A stretch of DNA of 64,000 nt from DATFVA01 sp963711455. Its GTDB lineage: Bacteria; Bacteroidota; Ignavibacteria; Ignavibacteriales; Ignavibacteriaceae. Position 1 is the first letter of the stretch. Each line of letters starts with the position of its first letter. The DNA is taken from contig CAVQEH010000002.1 in the NCBI GenBank assembly GCA_963711455.1, forward strand, positions 372,001 through 436,000, given 5' to 3'. Positions 39,001-48,059 of this stretch are shown piece by piece. Both the position numbers and the translations under genes were made by a program. The notes under the pieces were generated by a model. That model saw nothing but the letters and a program-made list of their open reading frames with translations. It made no database searches and was not told the DNA's origin.

Positions 39001-42000
39001 AAGTGATGGAATTTATTCAACAATCACAGCAGCTGTTGCAGATCTTAACCTGCGCGGCGTTAGTGCTGCAGTTAATTTCTTGTTGAACGATGCATCTTAC
39101 ACAACCGGTGAAACATATCCGATTGTTGTAAATGTAAATAACGTAAGCTTGCCAACAGCAACCAATAAAGTTACAATTAAACCTAACACTGGTGTTACAT
39201 CATTAATTCAAGGCACTTCTGCAAGTTCACAGATAATTAAGATATTAACAAGCTATGTTAATATTGACGGTTCAAATTCCGGTGGAACAGACAGAAGCTT
39301 AACCATTCAGAATTTAAGTACAACCACACCACAAGTTATTGTGATTGGTTCAATAGGAACGACACCAGTTGTGGGCTGTTCAATAAAGAACTGTACTATT
39401 ATTAATGGTGTAAATACTTCAACTGCAGTAATTGTATCTGATGGAGTAGCTCCCGGAAATTCCGGTTATTTCAGTAATATTACTATTCAGAATAACAGTA
39501 TTCAATTGGCTTATTTTGCTTTATACTGCAATGCCATTGCTGCTGCAGGCAATGGAAGCGGATTGAATATTACAGGAAATTCTATCAATACTGTTGATCC
39601 AAATGCCGTACTTCGCGGTATTTACGTTCAGGGTGTAGATGGTGCCACTGTGACGAATAATGATATAGAAAACTTTAACACAAGTTATTCAGCCTACAGG
39701 TATGGAATCTGGCTTGCATCCGGAACTGTAAATAGCACTGTATCAAATAATACAGTAGCAAATTTGAATACAAGTACAAGTTACTACCCATATGGTATAA
39801 CAGTAACGCCTGCAGTTACCAATGCAAATATCACAGTATCAAACAATACGATACACGATTTTACAAGTACATCTTCCGGTGATGCACTCACAGGTATTTA
39901 TGTCGGAGGCGCATCAAGCGGGATTAAAGTACAAAAGAATTTAATTTATCATTTGTACAATACCTATTCCGGTGGATATGGCGCATGGGGCATTGCTCTT
40001 TCCTCAACCCTTACTGCAAGTAATATTGAAGTATCCAACAATATGATTTACGATATTATGTCTTACGGCTATGCCAGCATTCTCTATGAAAACGGTATTG
40101 GTATCTTTCTTAACAGCGGCGGTGGATATAATATTTATTACAATAGCGTATATTTATATACGAACCCGACTGCTGGTTCGTCAATGTGCATGTATTTAAC
40201 TTCCTCAGTATCAGCATCTTCTTCGCTTGATATCCGCAATAATATTTTCCAGAATGATAATACTGTAAATTCAAATTATTGCATTTACTCAGGTTCCGCT
40301 AATACTGTTTTTACTGATATCAATCATAACGATTATTTCCCAGCCAGTCCGACAAATGGTTATGTAGGATACCTCGGCAGTGCTCAACAGACACTTGCTG
40401 CATGGCAGACTGCAACAGGTAAAGATGCAAATAGTATTTCAGCAGATCCGAAGTTTATGAGCAATACTAATTTGCACATAAATACCGGGTATAATATTGT
40501 AGATGGTCAGGCTCAATATCTCGCTGCGGTTCTGAATGATTTTGACGGTGACGTAAGAAATGTTTCTACACCTGATATTGGTGCAGATGAATATATTTAT
40601 ATTCCGCCAGCAGTTGTAGACCCCTCAAATGTAAGTGCTGCAGCAATAAGCAGCTCACAGATTGATGTTGAATTCACACCTAACGGTAACAATAATAATG
40701 TGGTTATAGTATTCAACCTGGATGGTAATTTTACAACTCCAACCGGTGCACCTCCGACACCAGGACAGCCGTTTGCAGGAGGGACATTATTATATAATGG
40801 ATTAACCTCACCATTACACCATACGGGATTGACACCTACAACTCTTTATTATTATAAACTATTCTCATACAACGGTTCTTTATATTCCTCAGGTGTTACT
40901 GCTAATGCAACCACACCTTGCGGAGAAATAACTTCTTTCCCATGGACTGAAGGATTTGAGGGACTGACTACAGTAGGATCAAAAATTCTTCCGGAATGCT
41001 GGGGCTATGAGAACGTTGTAGGTACAAGCGGTCCGACTTCTTCAAACACTACAGGTACATACTATGGTCCGCATACAGGAACGACTTTTATCTACACAAA
41101 TTATAGTAATACGACATGGATATTTACACCCGGTTTTAGTTTGAACGCCGGAACATCATACGACTTTTCATTCTGGATGATGAATAAAGTTGTAACGACT
41201 CCTGTTGACTTTTTAATGGATGTTGCTTACGGAGCTGATCAAAGCGGGGCAGGTATGACTAATATTCTTGCTTCAGGAATCGTTTGCGACAACAGTACCT
41301 ATACCTTATTTACATATACATTTACACCTGCATCCTCAGGAACATATTATTTTGGTGTAAAGAGTACATCTTCAACATCGACCCCATGGTATTTAAGTTT
41401 CGATGATTTCAGATTTGAGCCGACACCAGCCTGTCCGATGCCTACCGGATTAACCGTAACAGGTATTACTAATGTTACTGCAAATATAGGCTGGTCTGAT
41501 GCAACTACTGTCGATATTGACTATGGAACACCGGGACACCCTGCCGGAACCGGAACAGTTATAAATACTGTTACTACTAATCCATATACAATTACAGGTC
41601 TTTCAGCGTATACTTCTTATGATGTATATGTAAGGCAAAATTGCGGAAGCGGCAGCTACAGCTCCTGGGCAGGACCACTTACTTTTACAACCCAGATTAA
41701 TCCGCTTAGTGTACCGTATACTCAAAGCTTTGATGCTTCTACATTCCCGCCCGGATGGGTTCAGCAAGGTACTGAGTGGTCAGTGTCCGCTACTTCGAAT
41801 GCCGGCGGCACACCGAATGAAATGCATTCTCTTTATAGTAGTTTAATTGGTGCAACAAGATTGATTGTTGGTCCGATTAATACTACCGGTATGGCCAGCT
41901 TAAAATTAGCATTTAAACAATTCTTTGATGATTACGGACCCGGTATAACAGTTAAAATACAATCAAGTGCAGATGCTTCTACCTGGGCAGATGAAGCCTA

Positions 42001-44638
42001 CAGCTTCGCATCCGGCGGAGGTAATATAGGTCCTGAAACTGTAAATACAACTATTGCAAACAACGTAGGCTCTATAACTTATGTTGCATGGGTTATTGAC
42101 GGTGATCATTACCAGTATGATAACTACTACATTGATGATGTTGCCGTTACACTTCCTCTTCCGAATGATGTTGGAACATTCTCAATTGACATAAATCCCA
42201 GTATTGTTCCGGGATCTTTTGCTCCTCAAGCGACTGTTAAAAACTTCGGAATAAACACTAATTCATTCAACGTTCAGATGAATATAACCGGCGGCTACAC
42301 TTCAACCAAGGCAGTAACAAATCTTGCCCCCGGAGCTACCCAGCAGGTTACATTTGATAACTGGAATCCTGCATTAGGTCAATACGTAGTTAAAGTATTT
42401 ACCCAGCTGGGCTCAGATCAGGACGCATCAAATGACACCCTTTATAAAAATGTCGGAGTATATGCTGGTTTATATACAAGCGGCAGTAATTATCCGACTA
42501 CAACGTATCTCGGAAGCGGTGTTGCAGTAAACGGATTCCTGTATAGTATCGGCGGTAATACAACTTCCGGTCTTGGGACCGAATGCTACAAATATAATGT
42601 TGCTACTGATACCTGGACTCCAATTGCATCTTTACCATCGGGCAGAAGAGTGCTTGCTACTGCTGCTGTTGGTAATTTCATATATGCAATCGGTGGTTCT
42701 GATATGTCAAGTGTATATCAGACTACAGTCTATAAATATGATATTGGTTTAGATACGTGGACTACTGTTACGGCGCTTCCATCAACCATAGGCTGGGGTA
42801 AAGCTGTAGGTTATAATAATAACTACATATATCTTGCCGGCGGTTATGATGGAGTATCTACAGTTCTGTCAAGTGTTTATGTTTATGATGTATCTGCCAA
42901 TACATGGACAGCGGCTACTTCAATGCCGGGATCAAAATTTGGCGGTGCATTTACAGTACTAGGAAACACTCTTGTTTATGCTGCAGGTGCTGATGATATT
43001 GATATTTCCAGCAGTGTTTATGTCGGTACAATAGATGCAGGTAATCCATTATTAATTACCTGGACTACAATGGCTAAGCCATTCCCGGGAATTAGTAAAA
43101 CTATTCATTCAGAATATCATGGCAAGATAACTGAGATATTGAAGCCCAAAACTATCAGCAGCAATAAGTCACATTCATCTATCGAAGCATCAAGTTATCC
43201 TCCGGGAAATATGTACCGCTTCGATGCGGCTCCCTGGGGATCTGATCAAATCATTGTTGCTGCAGGAAGTCCAACTGCAGACTGGATACCCGCGGACCCA
43301 AGTCCGACCTATTCTTATAAACCTTCTAATGATACCTGGACACAGCATGCTGACGTTCCTATTCCGGTGCTGGGGGCTTCATTGGGAAGTGTTAACAGCG
43401 GTAATATATGGAAATTAGTTGTTGCCTCGGGATTAGGTGATGTTGCAAATGCAACACAAGTATTAACCGAGAACTTAAGTGTCACAAACACGTTTCAGTT
43501 ATCGGTATCCATACAAAATGGCTGGAATATGGTCTCAGTACCTGGAATAAATCCGGATGGTCAGGGAGTGAACACATGGTGGTCAGGTCATACCGGTAAT
43601 GTGTATAAGTTTGTCCCTGGTTCCGGTTATAATCCTGTGACAACCACAACATCGGGAGAAGGTTACTGGATGAAAAATGTAGGTAACAATGTATACAACA
43701 CGGGAGATGAATGGCCTGCCGGAGGAATTCAGATAGTACCTCACAATCCAATTAGTGTTGCAGCAAAATGGAATATGTTTGGAGGATACGAGGGTACAAT
43801 AGATGCAACATCATTGACCACAACTCCTTCAGGACAGATAGTATATCCAATATACAAGTTCGTACCCGGTCAGGGATATCAAACGGCACCCCAAATTGTT
43901 CCCGGATATGGATACTGGGTAAAAGTATTATCAGCTTGCCAGATCACTGTTCCTGATGTATTTGCACGTAGTAATGCAAAGACTGCAGACTTCTTTAAAG
44001 ATGATTGGGGTAAGATAGTACTTACGGATGCAACGGGAAGCAGTTATACACTTTATGCAGTTAAAGGAGACTCGCCTAATGGCGGAGCAGGAGTAGATCT
44101 TGACCAGTACGAGCTACCACCATCACCACCTGCAGGAGTGTTTGACGTTAGGTATAACAGCGGTAGAGTAGCGGAAGACATAAACAATGACTTCCGGACA
44201 ATCGCCATGAGCGGTGTTGTTTATCCCGTTAAGGTAAAAGCAGAGAATATGGATATAAGGCTTCAGGATATAACAGGGAAAGAGATAAATACTAATATAA
44301 AAGCAGGCGAAGAGATCACCATAAGTAATGCAAATATAGATAAACTAATGGTATCCGGGCAGCTTATTCCAGATAAATATGCATTGGAGCAAAATTATCC
44401 GAATCCATTTAACCCGAGCACTACTATTGAGTTCTCACTACCTGAAAATGTGAAGAACATAAAATTATCGATCTACAATATTTTGGGACAAAAAGTAGCA
44501 GAACTTATTAATACTTCCTTAATAGCAGGTAAATACCAATACCAGTGGGATGCAAAGAATTATGCATCGGGTATGTATATCTATGAATTAAGGACAGAGA
44601 AATTCGTTTCAATAAAGAAGATGATGCTGCTTAAGTAA
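36065..44638 (+). CDS. 2,857-residue T9SS surface protein: beta-helix, MAM-like and Kelch domains
   Basis: Signal peptide 1-26 (ends S-F-A-Q). A first right-handed parallel beta-helix unit (about 30-740) opens with I-P-G-D-Y-A-T-I-S-A-A-V-A-D-L-N and is rich in N-N-x-I turns; a charged linker (about 885-970); a second beta-helix unit (about 975-1520) with the same opening; FnIII-like domains; two cleaved-adhesin/MAM-like domains (about 1620-1780 and 1880-2040) beginning F-x-E-G-F-E and Q-S-F-D; a CARDB-like domain (about 2040-2130); Kelch repeats (about 2135-2470; Y-x-Y-D-x-x-x-x-x-W); then the GWN/GYW, ELPP and sorting modules (2478-2857). Probably a very large adhesin or polysaccharide-binding protein at the cell surface. 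Start ATG has GGAGG four bases upstream. No catalytic site recognised in the helices. Confidence 0.92.
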   Translation: MSRNLLRFISTAFLLALFMFPQLSFAQLTGTKTIPGDYATISAAVADLNTQGVGPGGVTFNVTAGYTESITAPITITATGTAGNAIVFQKSGAGANPSITRTDAGTLSTSTIGGAGDAIIRIEGTDYITFNGIDVTAADQGIEYGYLTHKPDGTNGCQYVTIKNCVITMTKGTSGYVMGIYIGNGTTSTSSATGVTVTTASGINSNIVITGNTVQNVHAGIYVRGSSATGFYDSDVIVGQSGAGNIIQNFGGGNASTTYGVYFIYVNNTSVVYNTIDNAGGGGAAHGATLYGIFYSTVTGDIVGSNNAYTLANISASSSTYGSYNGNTCTSENFSNNTFASGTISSTGTMYLIYASSGTPNVTVSGNQVTGTFSRTGASGALYCYYNLGSPSSGTETFSNNNFSNISVAGSTSLYGYYSNTTTSQNRVCNGNTFANWTGGTGSAYIVYALSTLSNQIYNNSIHDVTAGGTVYCMYATGTNGTFYGNNIYNITTSGSTFYGLYDGASGTTNCYKNQVYNLTGNNASQTLYGFYISAGTSNNVFNNFISDLKAPSSASTTGLAGIYVSGGTAIGLYYNTIYLNASSTGTNFGSSGIYASTTPTVDLRNNIVDNISTAAGTGLTVSYRRSSTTLTTYAAASNNNDFYAGTPSATNLIYYDGTTAYQTLAAYKALVTPRDAAAFTENPPFINVATTPYNLHMSTTIPTQTEKGGTPVTTPVAITDDFDGNTRNATTPDVGADEFNGLILDLTPPVISYTPLLNTTSTSARTLTASVSDAASGVPTAGIGLPRLYWKKNYSGAWTGVTSTYLSGSNYQFSFGSGVAGGDTVYYYVVAQDGATTPNVIANPFAGAGGYTANPPTASTPPTSPYWYFIVTQGPLAGNYTVGLTDFNRITGKNIYFQKVVTKVMEEVEVPVPVVEQKYEKGKEPLSKDTKASVNPGTVKQLMQVEKISWVPMENGKPYEGDLYVKKAYNPQYNYPAGSDGIYSTITAAVADLNLRGVSAAVNFLLNDASYTTGETYPIVVNVNNVSLPTATNKVTIKPNTGVTSLIQGTSASSQIIKILTSYVNIDGSNSGGTDRSLTIQNLSTTTPQVIVIGSIGTTPVVGCSIKNCTIINGVNTSTAVIVSDGVAPGNSGYFSNITIQNNSIQLAYFALYCNAIAAAGNGSGLNITGNSINTVDPNAVLRGIYVQGVDGATVTNNDIENFNTSYSAYRYGIWLASGTVNSTVSNNTVANLNTSTSYYPYGITVTPAVTNANITVSNNTIHDFTSTSSGDALTGIYVGGASSGIKVQKNLIYHLYNTYSGGYGAWGIALSSTLTASNIEVSNNMIYDIMSYGYASILYENGIGIFLNSGGGYNIYYNSVYLYTNPTAGSSMCMYLTSSVSASSSLDIRNNIFQNDNTVNSNYCIYSGSANTVFTDINHNDYFPASPTNGYVGYLGSAQQTLAAWQTATGKDANSISADPKFMSNTNLHINTGYNIVDGQAQYLAAVLNDFDGDVRNVSTPDIGADEYIYIPPAVVDPSNVSAAAISSSQIDVEFTPNGNNNNVVIVFNLDGNFTTPTGAPPTPGQPFAGGTLLYNGLTSPLHHTGLTPTTLYYYKLFSYNGSLYSSGVTANATTPCGEITSFPWTEGFEGLTTVGSKILPECWGYENVVGTSGPTSSNTTGTYYGPHTGTTFIYTNYSNTTWIFTPGFSLNAGTSYDFSFWMMNKVVTTPVDFLMDVAYGADQSGAGMTNILASGIVCDNSTYTLFTYTFTPASSGTYYFGVKSTSSTSTPWYLSFDDFRFEPTPACPMPTGLTVTGITNVTANIGWSDATTVDIDYGTPGHPAGTGTVINTVTTNPYTITGLSAYTSYDVYVRQNCGSGSYSSWAGPLTFTTQINPLSVPYTQSFDASTFPPGWVQQGTEWSVSATSNAGGTPNEMHSLYSSLIGATRLIVGPINTTGMASLKLAFKQFFDDYGPGITVKIQSSADASTWADEAYSFASGGGNIGPETVNTTIANNVGSITYVAWVIDGDHYQYDNYYIDDVAVTLPLPNDVGTFSIDINPSIVPGSFAPQATVKNFGINTNSFNVQMNITGGYTSTKAVTNLAPGATQQVTFDNWNPALGQYVVKVFTQLGSDQDASNDTLYKNVGVYAGLYTSGSNYPTTTYLGSGVAVNGFLYSIGGNTTSGLGTECYKYNVATDTWTPIASLPSGRRVLATAAVGNFIYAIGGSDMSSVYQTTVYKYDIGLDTWTTVTALPSTIGWGKAVGYNNNYIYLAGGYDGVSTVLSSVYVYDVSANTWTAATSMPGSKFGGAFTVLGNTLVYAAGADDIDISSSVYVGTIDAGNPLLITWTTMAKPFPGISKTIHSEYHGKITEILKPKTISSNKSHSSIEASSYPPGNMYRFDAAPWGSDQIIVAAGSPTADWIPADPSPTYSYKPSNDTWTQHADVPIPVLGASLGSVNSGNIWKLVVASGLGDVANATQVLTENLSVTNTFQLSVSIQNGWNMVSVPGINPDGQGVNTWWSGHTGNVYKFVPGSGYNPVTTTTSGEGYWMKNVGNNVYNTGDEWPAGGIQIVPHNPISVAAKWNMFGGYEGTIDATSLTTTPSGQIVYPIYKFVPGQGYQTAPQIVPGYGYWVKVLSACQITVPDVFARSNAKTADFFKDDWGKIVLTDATGSSYTLYAVKGDSPNGGAGVDLDQYELPPSPPAGVFDVRYNSGRVAEDINNDFRTIAMSGVVYPVKVKAENMDIRLQDITGKEINTNIKAGEEITISNANIDKLMVSGQLIPDKYALEQNYPNPFNPSTTIEFSLPENVKNIKLSIYNILGQKVAELINTSLIAGKYQYQWDAKNYASGMYIYELRTEKFVSIKKMMLLK

Positions 44639-44665
44639 TGTTTGGTTTAACAACCTTTGAGGTTG

Positions 44666-44728
44666 CAATATTATCGGGTAACCCTGCCTGCCTGCTGTTT
44701 AAGCAGGCGGCAGGTAAACCCGAAGGTT
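44666..44728. repeat. palindromic intergenic repeat, copy 1
   Basis: A GC-rich hairpin unit (GGGTAACCCTGCCTGCCTGC...GGCAGGTAAACCCGAAGG) 28 bp after the stop of the giant gene. The reverse-complement copy is at 54474-54526, after the next giant gene. Probably a REP-like dispersed element that also acts as a 3' hairpin. Confidence 0.7.
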
Positions 44729-44798
44729 CTGTTTGTTCTTGAAGGAAATTATAATCCTTAAATAAATATTAACCATGATTTACAAACCTTCAGGTTTA

Positions 44799-44842
44799 CT
44801 GAAAAATATGTTTTCATAAAGAAAATGCTTCTCCTGAAGTAA
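44799..44842 (+). pseudogene. remnant of a T9SS sorting-domain 3' end
   Basis: Reads T-E-K-Y-V-F-I-K-K-M-L-L-L-K and stop, almost the same as the last 14 residues of the sorting domains in this window (T-E-K-F-V-S-I-K-K-M-x-L-L-K). There is no open frame for the rest. It implies that a further cargo gene, or a duplicated 3' end, once lay here. Confidence 0.65.
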
Positions 44843-45391
44843 ATTCCCTCCTCCATAAAATGAGCCCTGTTGTTTATAGCAGGGCTCTATTAATTTGAGC
44901 TTACAATTCTCCCGTACTTATTATAAATTTTCTTTCCTGCCAACTGTTGTAGCGTCCTAATTTAAAATTGTCTAAATAGTTTAATACCGGTCATTTTGAA
45001 TCTACCTGTCGCCTTACTACCAGTAAAGGCAAGTTCGGGATGATAAATATAGAAAATCAGGTACTACTGACTACTGATAAATTGAAAAAAGATAATACCA
45101 GATGGATGACATTAAGGCACGCAGATTTTGGTTTTCTAAAAGATTTTAATAATAAGTGAAATACGGCCGAAAGTAGGCTGCAAGAAAAGAATAGTGAAAA
45201 TTAACGATAAATGGAATTTGCTGAATACGATTATAGAACCATTTATGAAATAATAACATTACCCAACTTTTCATTTCCTCAAAAACTTTTATTAGTTTTG
45301 CACCGGTCATAATTTCATTTCGGTATTTCATTTCTAAGGGCTTCCGGTTTAATTAGGTTAGCCGGCATATTTTACAAACAAAATTATATTT
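44843..45391. other. gap with terminator, otherwise no gene seen
   Basis: Apart from the terminator at 44862-44887 I see no gene. TAGTTTTG at 45293-45300 fits the TAnnTTTG -7 box and might serve the nuclease-like gene at 45392, 92 bp downstream. Confidence 0.3.
44862..44887 (+). terminator. intrinsic terminator
   Basis: GAGCCCTG (44862-44869) and CAGGGCTC (44880-44887) form a perfect 8-bp stem followed by TATTAATTT. Close relatives occur at 57238 and 58421. Confidence 0.75.
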
Positions 45392-46774
45392 ATGAAAAAG
45401 CATTTGTGTCTTTTTTTACTGCTTATATCGGGTTTGCTGTACGCTCAAACCCAGCGCACAATAATGAATTACAATCTACTCAATTATCCGGGTAACGATA
45501 CAACTATCCGCAATCCCTATTTCAGAACTACAATAGCTGCTGTACTGCCTGATATTTTAGTTTGCCAGGAAATGACATCTCTTGCAGGAGTCAATGGTTT
45601 CCTTAACAATGTGCTGCTGCCCAATTATTCGGGTTATGCCGCGGGAACTTTTATAGATGGACCAGACACAGATAATGAAATATTTTACAAGACAGATTCT
45701 TTTACTTTCATAAGCAATACACCAATTGCAACAGATCTTCGTAATATTTCTGAATTCAAACTTGTAGAAAATACTACAGGAGATACTGTACGAATCTACT
45801 CTGTTCATTTGAAAGCAAGCTCAGGCTCGGGAAATGAGCAGCAAAGATTGGCAGAAGTTAATGTCTTAAGAAATGTAACTTACACTCTTCCTCCGGAGTC
45901 ATTTTACATGGTAATGGGTGATTTCAATTTATATGGTTCCACAGAACCGGCTTATGCAGCTTTGTTAGATCAGTCGAATCCCGGGTACTTTGTGGATTTA
46001 TTTAATATGCCAGGTACCTGGAATAATGCTGCTTATGCACCTTACCATACACAAAGTACAAGAACAAGACAATTCGGCGGCGGTGCAAACGGCGGGCTTG
46101 ATGATAGGTTCGATTTAATTCTTATGTCTCAAAGCATAATAAATAGCGGCGGCATTCATTATGTAAATGATTCTTATATTCCTTATGGAAATGACGGACT
46201 CCATTATAATGATTCAATAAATCAACCTCCGAATCTTGCCGTCGGACAGGTGGTTGCAAATGCCCTCCATTATTCTTCGGATCATCTGCCTGTAGAAGTA
46301 ACATTAAGCTTTGAAGCGGTTAATACCCAGTTTACAATTAATCTTAATAACGGATGGGACTTGCTTTCGGTACCGTTATTAAGTCCGGATATGACTTCGT
46401 CGGAACTATTTCCAACAGCCATATCACCATTTTATAAATTCGATAACTCATATATAGAGGTAAATACCCTGGAAAACGGTGTGGGCTATTGGGCTAAGTT
46501 TAATAGTGCTCAAAGCGTTACAATAACAGGTACAACAGTTACCAACGATGATATCCCCATCCATCCAGGCTGGAATTTAATTGGAACCTTTGACTTTAAT
46601 GTTCCCACAAATGAAATAGTGACAATCCCCCCAAACATTTTAACCTCACCATTTTACGGCTATAATTCATCTTATGTAATATCTGATACCTTAAAAGGCG
46701 GTAAAGGTTATTGGGTAAAATCCGATTCAAACGGTGTGATTCAATTAAATGCTGCCTTATCAAAAGCGAATTAA
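45392..46774 (+). CDS. exported endonuclease/exonuclease/phosphatase family protein without sorting domain
   Basis: 460 residues. Signal peptide 1-19 (ends L-L-Y-A-Q). Residues about 22-310 form an EEP (DNase I-like) domain: N-Y-N-L-L-N-Y (early Asn), C-Q-E-M (metal Glu at about 54), V-M-G-D-F-N-L-Y-G (Asp/Asn about 175-177) and the closing S-D-H-L-P-V (about 299-304). Residues about 312-455 are a divergent tandem GWN/GYW module (N-G-W-D-L-L-S-V-P, G-Y-W-A-K, P-G-W-N-L-I-G, G-Y-W-V-K). It stops there, where related proteins continue with the ELPP module and the T9SS sorting domain. It could stay periplasmic or be a 3'-truncated cargo. Substrate (DNA, RNA or phosphoester) unknown. No clear ribosome site before ATG 45392. 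Confidence 0.88.
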   Translation: MKKHLCLFLLLISGLLYAQTQRTIMNYNLLNYPGNDTTIRNPYFRTTIAAVLPDILVCQEMTSLAGVNGFLNNVLLPNYSGYAAGTFIDGPDTDNEIFYKTDSFTFISNTPIATDLRNISEFKLVENTTGDTVRIYSVHLKASSGSGNEQQRLAEVNVLRNVTYTLPPESFYMVMGDFNLYGSTEPAYAALLDQSNPGYFVDLFNMPGTWNNAAYAPYHTQSTRTRQFGGGANGGLDDRFDLILMSQSIINSGGIHYVNDSYIPYGNDGLHYNDSINQPPNLAVGQVVANALHYSSDHLPVEVTLSFEAVNTQFTINLNNGWDLLSVPLLSPDMTSSELFPTAISPFYKFDNSYIEVNTLENGVGYWAKFNSAQSVTITGTTVTNDDIPIHPGWNLIGTFDFNVPTNEIVTIPPNILTSPFYGYNSSYVISDTLKGGKGYWVKSDSNGVIQLNAALSKAN

Positions 46775-47278
46775 TTTAGCGAATTAATTTCCATGGGGAA
46801 TAATAAAGTTAATTAATTATAAATCCGGAGCAACGAAAATTTTATGTTCATTGTATTCTGAACATCTTTAATATAGTAACTTTTAAAAAATTCTTGGTTA
46901 AAACACTTCTCAAAACCCTCTTTTATATTATCTAATTGAATTGTGCTAAGACAAATAGTTGTTAGTTGACAATAAGTAATTAATGAATTAGCCCGGGTTA
47001 AAGTGCAAGTATAACTGTTATAATTGAAAATGAGTCTTGAATATACTTACACATTTAACTAGTGCCGGGGATAAAAATAAAAAAATATTTTAATTTTTTT
47101 TTCGAAAAAAAATGTACAGATATGCAACAGTTTAAAGTATCAAATGGCGGACTGGAATCAGGTTACTATTTATTTTTACTATAGTTAAAAAAAATTAGTT
47201 AAAGTCAAATCTTAACCCATTATGAAATCCTTTTTTAATACAGTATCAAAAAATTAAAATAAATTTAATGAAAAAATT
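46775..47278. other. AT-rich gap, no gene seen
   Basis: No open frame with support and no clear terminator. Contains A- and T-runs (47085-47112). Confidence 0.3.
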
Positions 47279-47307
47279 TTGACAGTTAGATTAATTTTTG
47301 TTAATGT
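47279..47307 (+). promoter_or_regulatory. candidate sigma-70-like promoter of the 2,131-residue gene
   Basis: -35 TTGACA (47279-47284), 17-bp spacer, -10 TAATGT (47302-47307), the same design as at 35536-35564. Predicts a 5' UTR of about 745 nt. Confidence 0.45.
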
Positions 47308-47309
47308 TG

Positions 47310-48059
47310 TCCTCATCACAGTATAAATCTTACAGCGATTGATTTGTGTATTTGGGTGGAGATATTAAGTAGTCATCTTGGATCCGTGAGGGAGTCGAAA
47401 AAATTTAATTAGATTCAGAAATTTTTTAGTTACGCAAATCATTGATTTACAGTCTTCTAAATGCTGTCCTCAATCAATAGACCATTTACGCTCTGATTTT
47501 AACCCTTAAAATTACAGGCGTAAAAAAAACTGAACGTGTCGTCTATTTTCGTTTTATGAGTTTATTATTTCCGGTACTGAGTGTGTCAATAATACTTTTT
47601 ATAAAAAACTCTTAAGTGTAATTGCTGTTTGGCAAGTATTGATGATAGCAGTTAACACCTAAGCAGTTTGAGGGTGGGCTTATAAATTAGGTTCGACACT
47701 TAAAGCCTTTGATTCATAAAATTAGGCTAATAAAAAGAACCGGCTTTGTTCTGTATATATCAGTTAATGTTGATATACCGACATGCTTGCATTCAAGTGT
47801 AATTAATCGGCATATAATAAGGAAATATATGGTATCTGTTTATATACTGTCTTCATTTAAAAAAGTTTTTCTTATCTCATTAGCATATCAATACCATTTA
47901 CTACCGGTAATTTATCTAAGCGCATTTATAATGTTCATCAGGGAAGTGAGGCATCCACTCATTTTCCCTTGCTAACCGCTTTACAGGCAGGGCAAACTGT
48001 AAAGCGTTAATTATACTTTCAAAATATTTAACAGTTCGATATCATTTTATGGAGGTACT
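47310..48059 (+). promoter_or_regulatory. very long 5' leader with a two-hairpin element
   Basis: No supported gene in 750 nt. An early block (GCGATTGATT...GGGTGGAGATATTAA...CCGTGAGGGAG, 47335-47394) resembles 35588-35643. Near the end, AGGGAA/TTCCCT (about 47940-47969) and a perfect 10-bp CGCTTTACAG/CTGTAAAGCG (47977-47986 and 47997-48006) form two hairpins, then 53 nt to the ATG with GGAGG as ribosome site. Confidence 0.5.

Noticed and set aside
47709..47975. 88-codon plus-strand frame in the long leader before the 2,131-residue gene
   Set aside because: Its composition is unlike the coding regions around it, it has no ribosome site, and its end lies against the conserved hairpin element.
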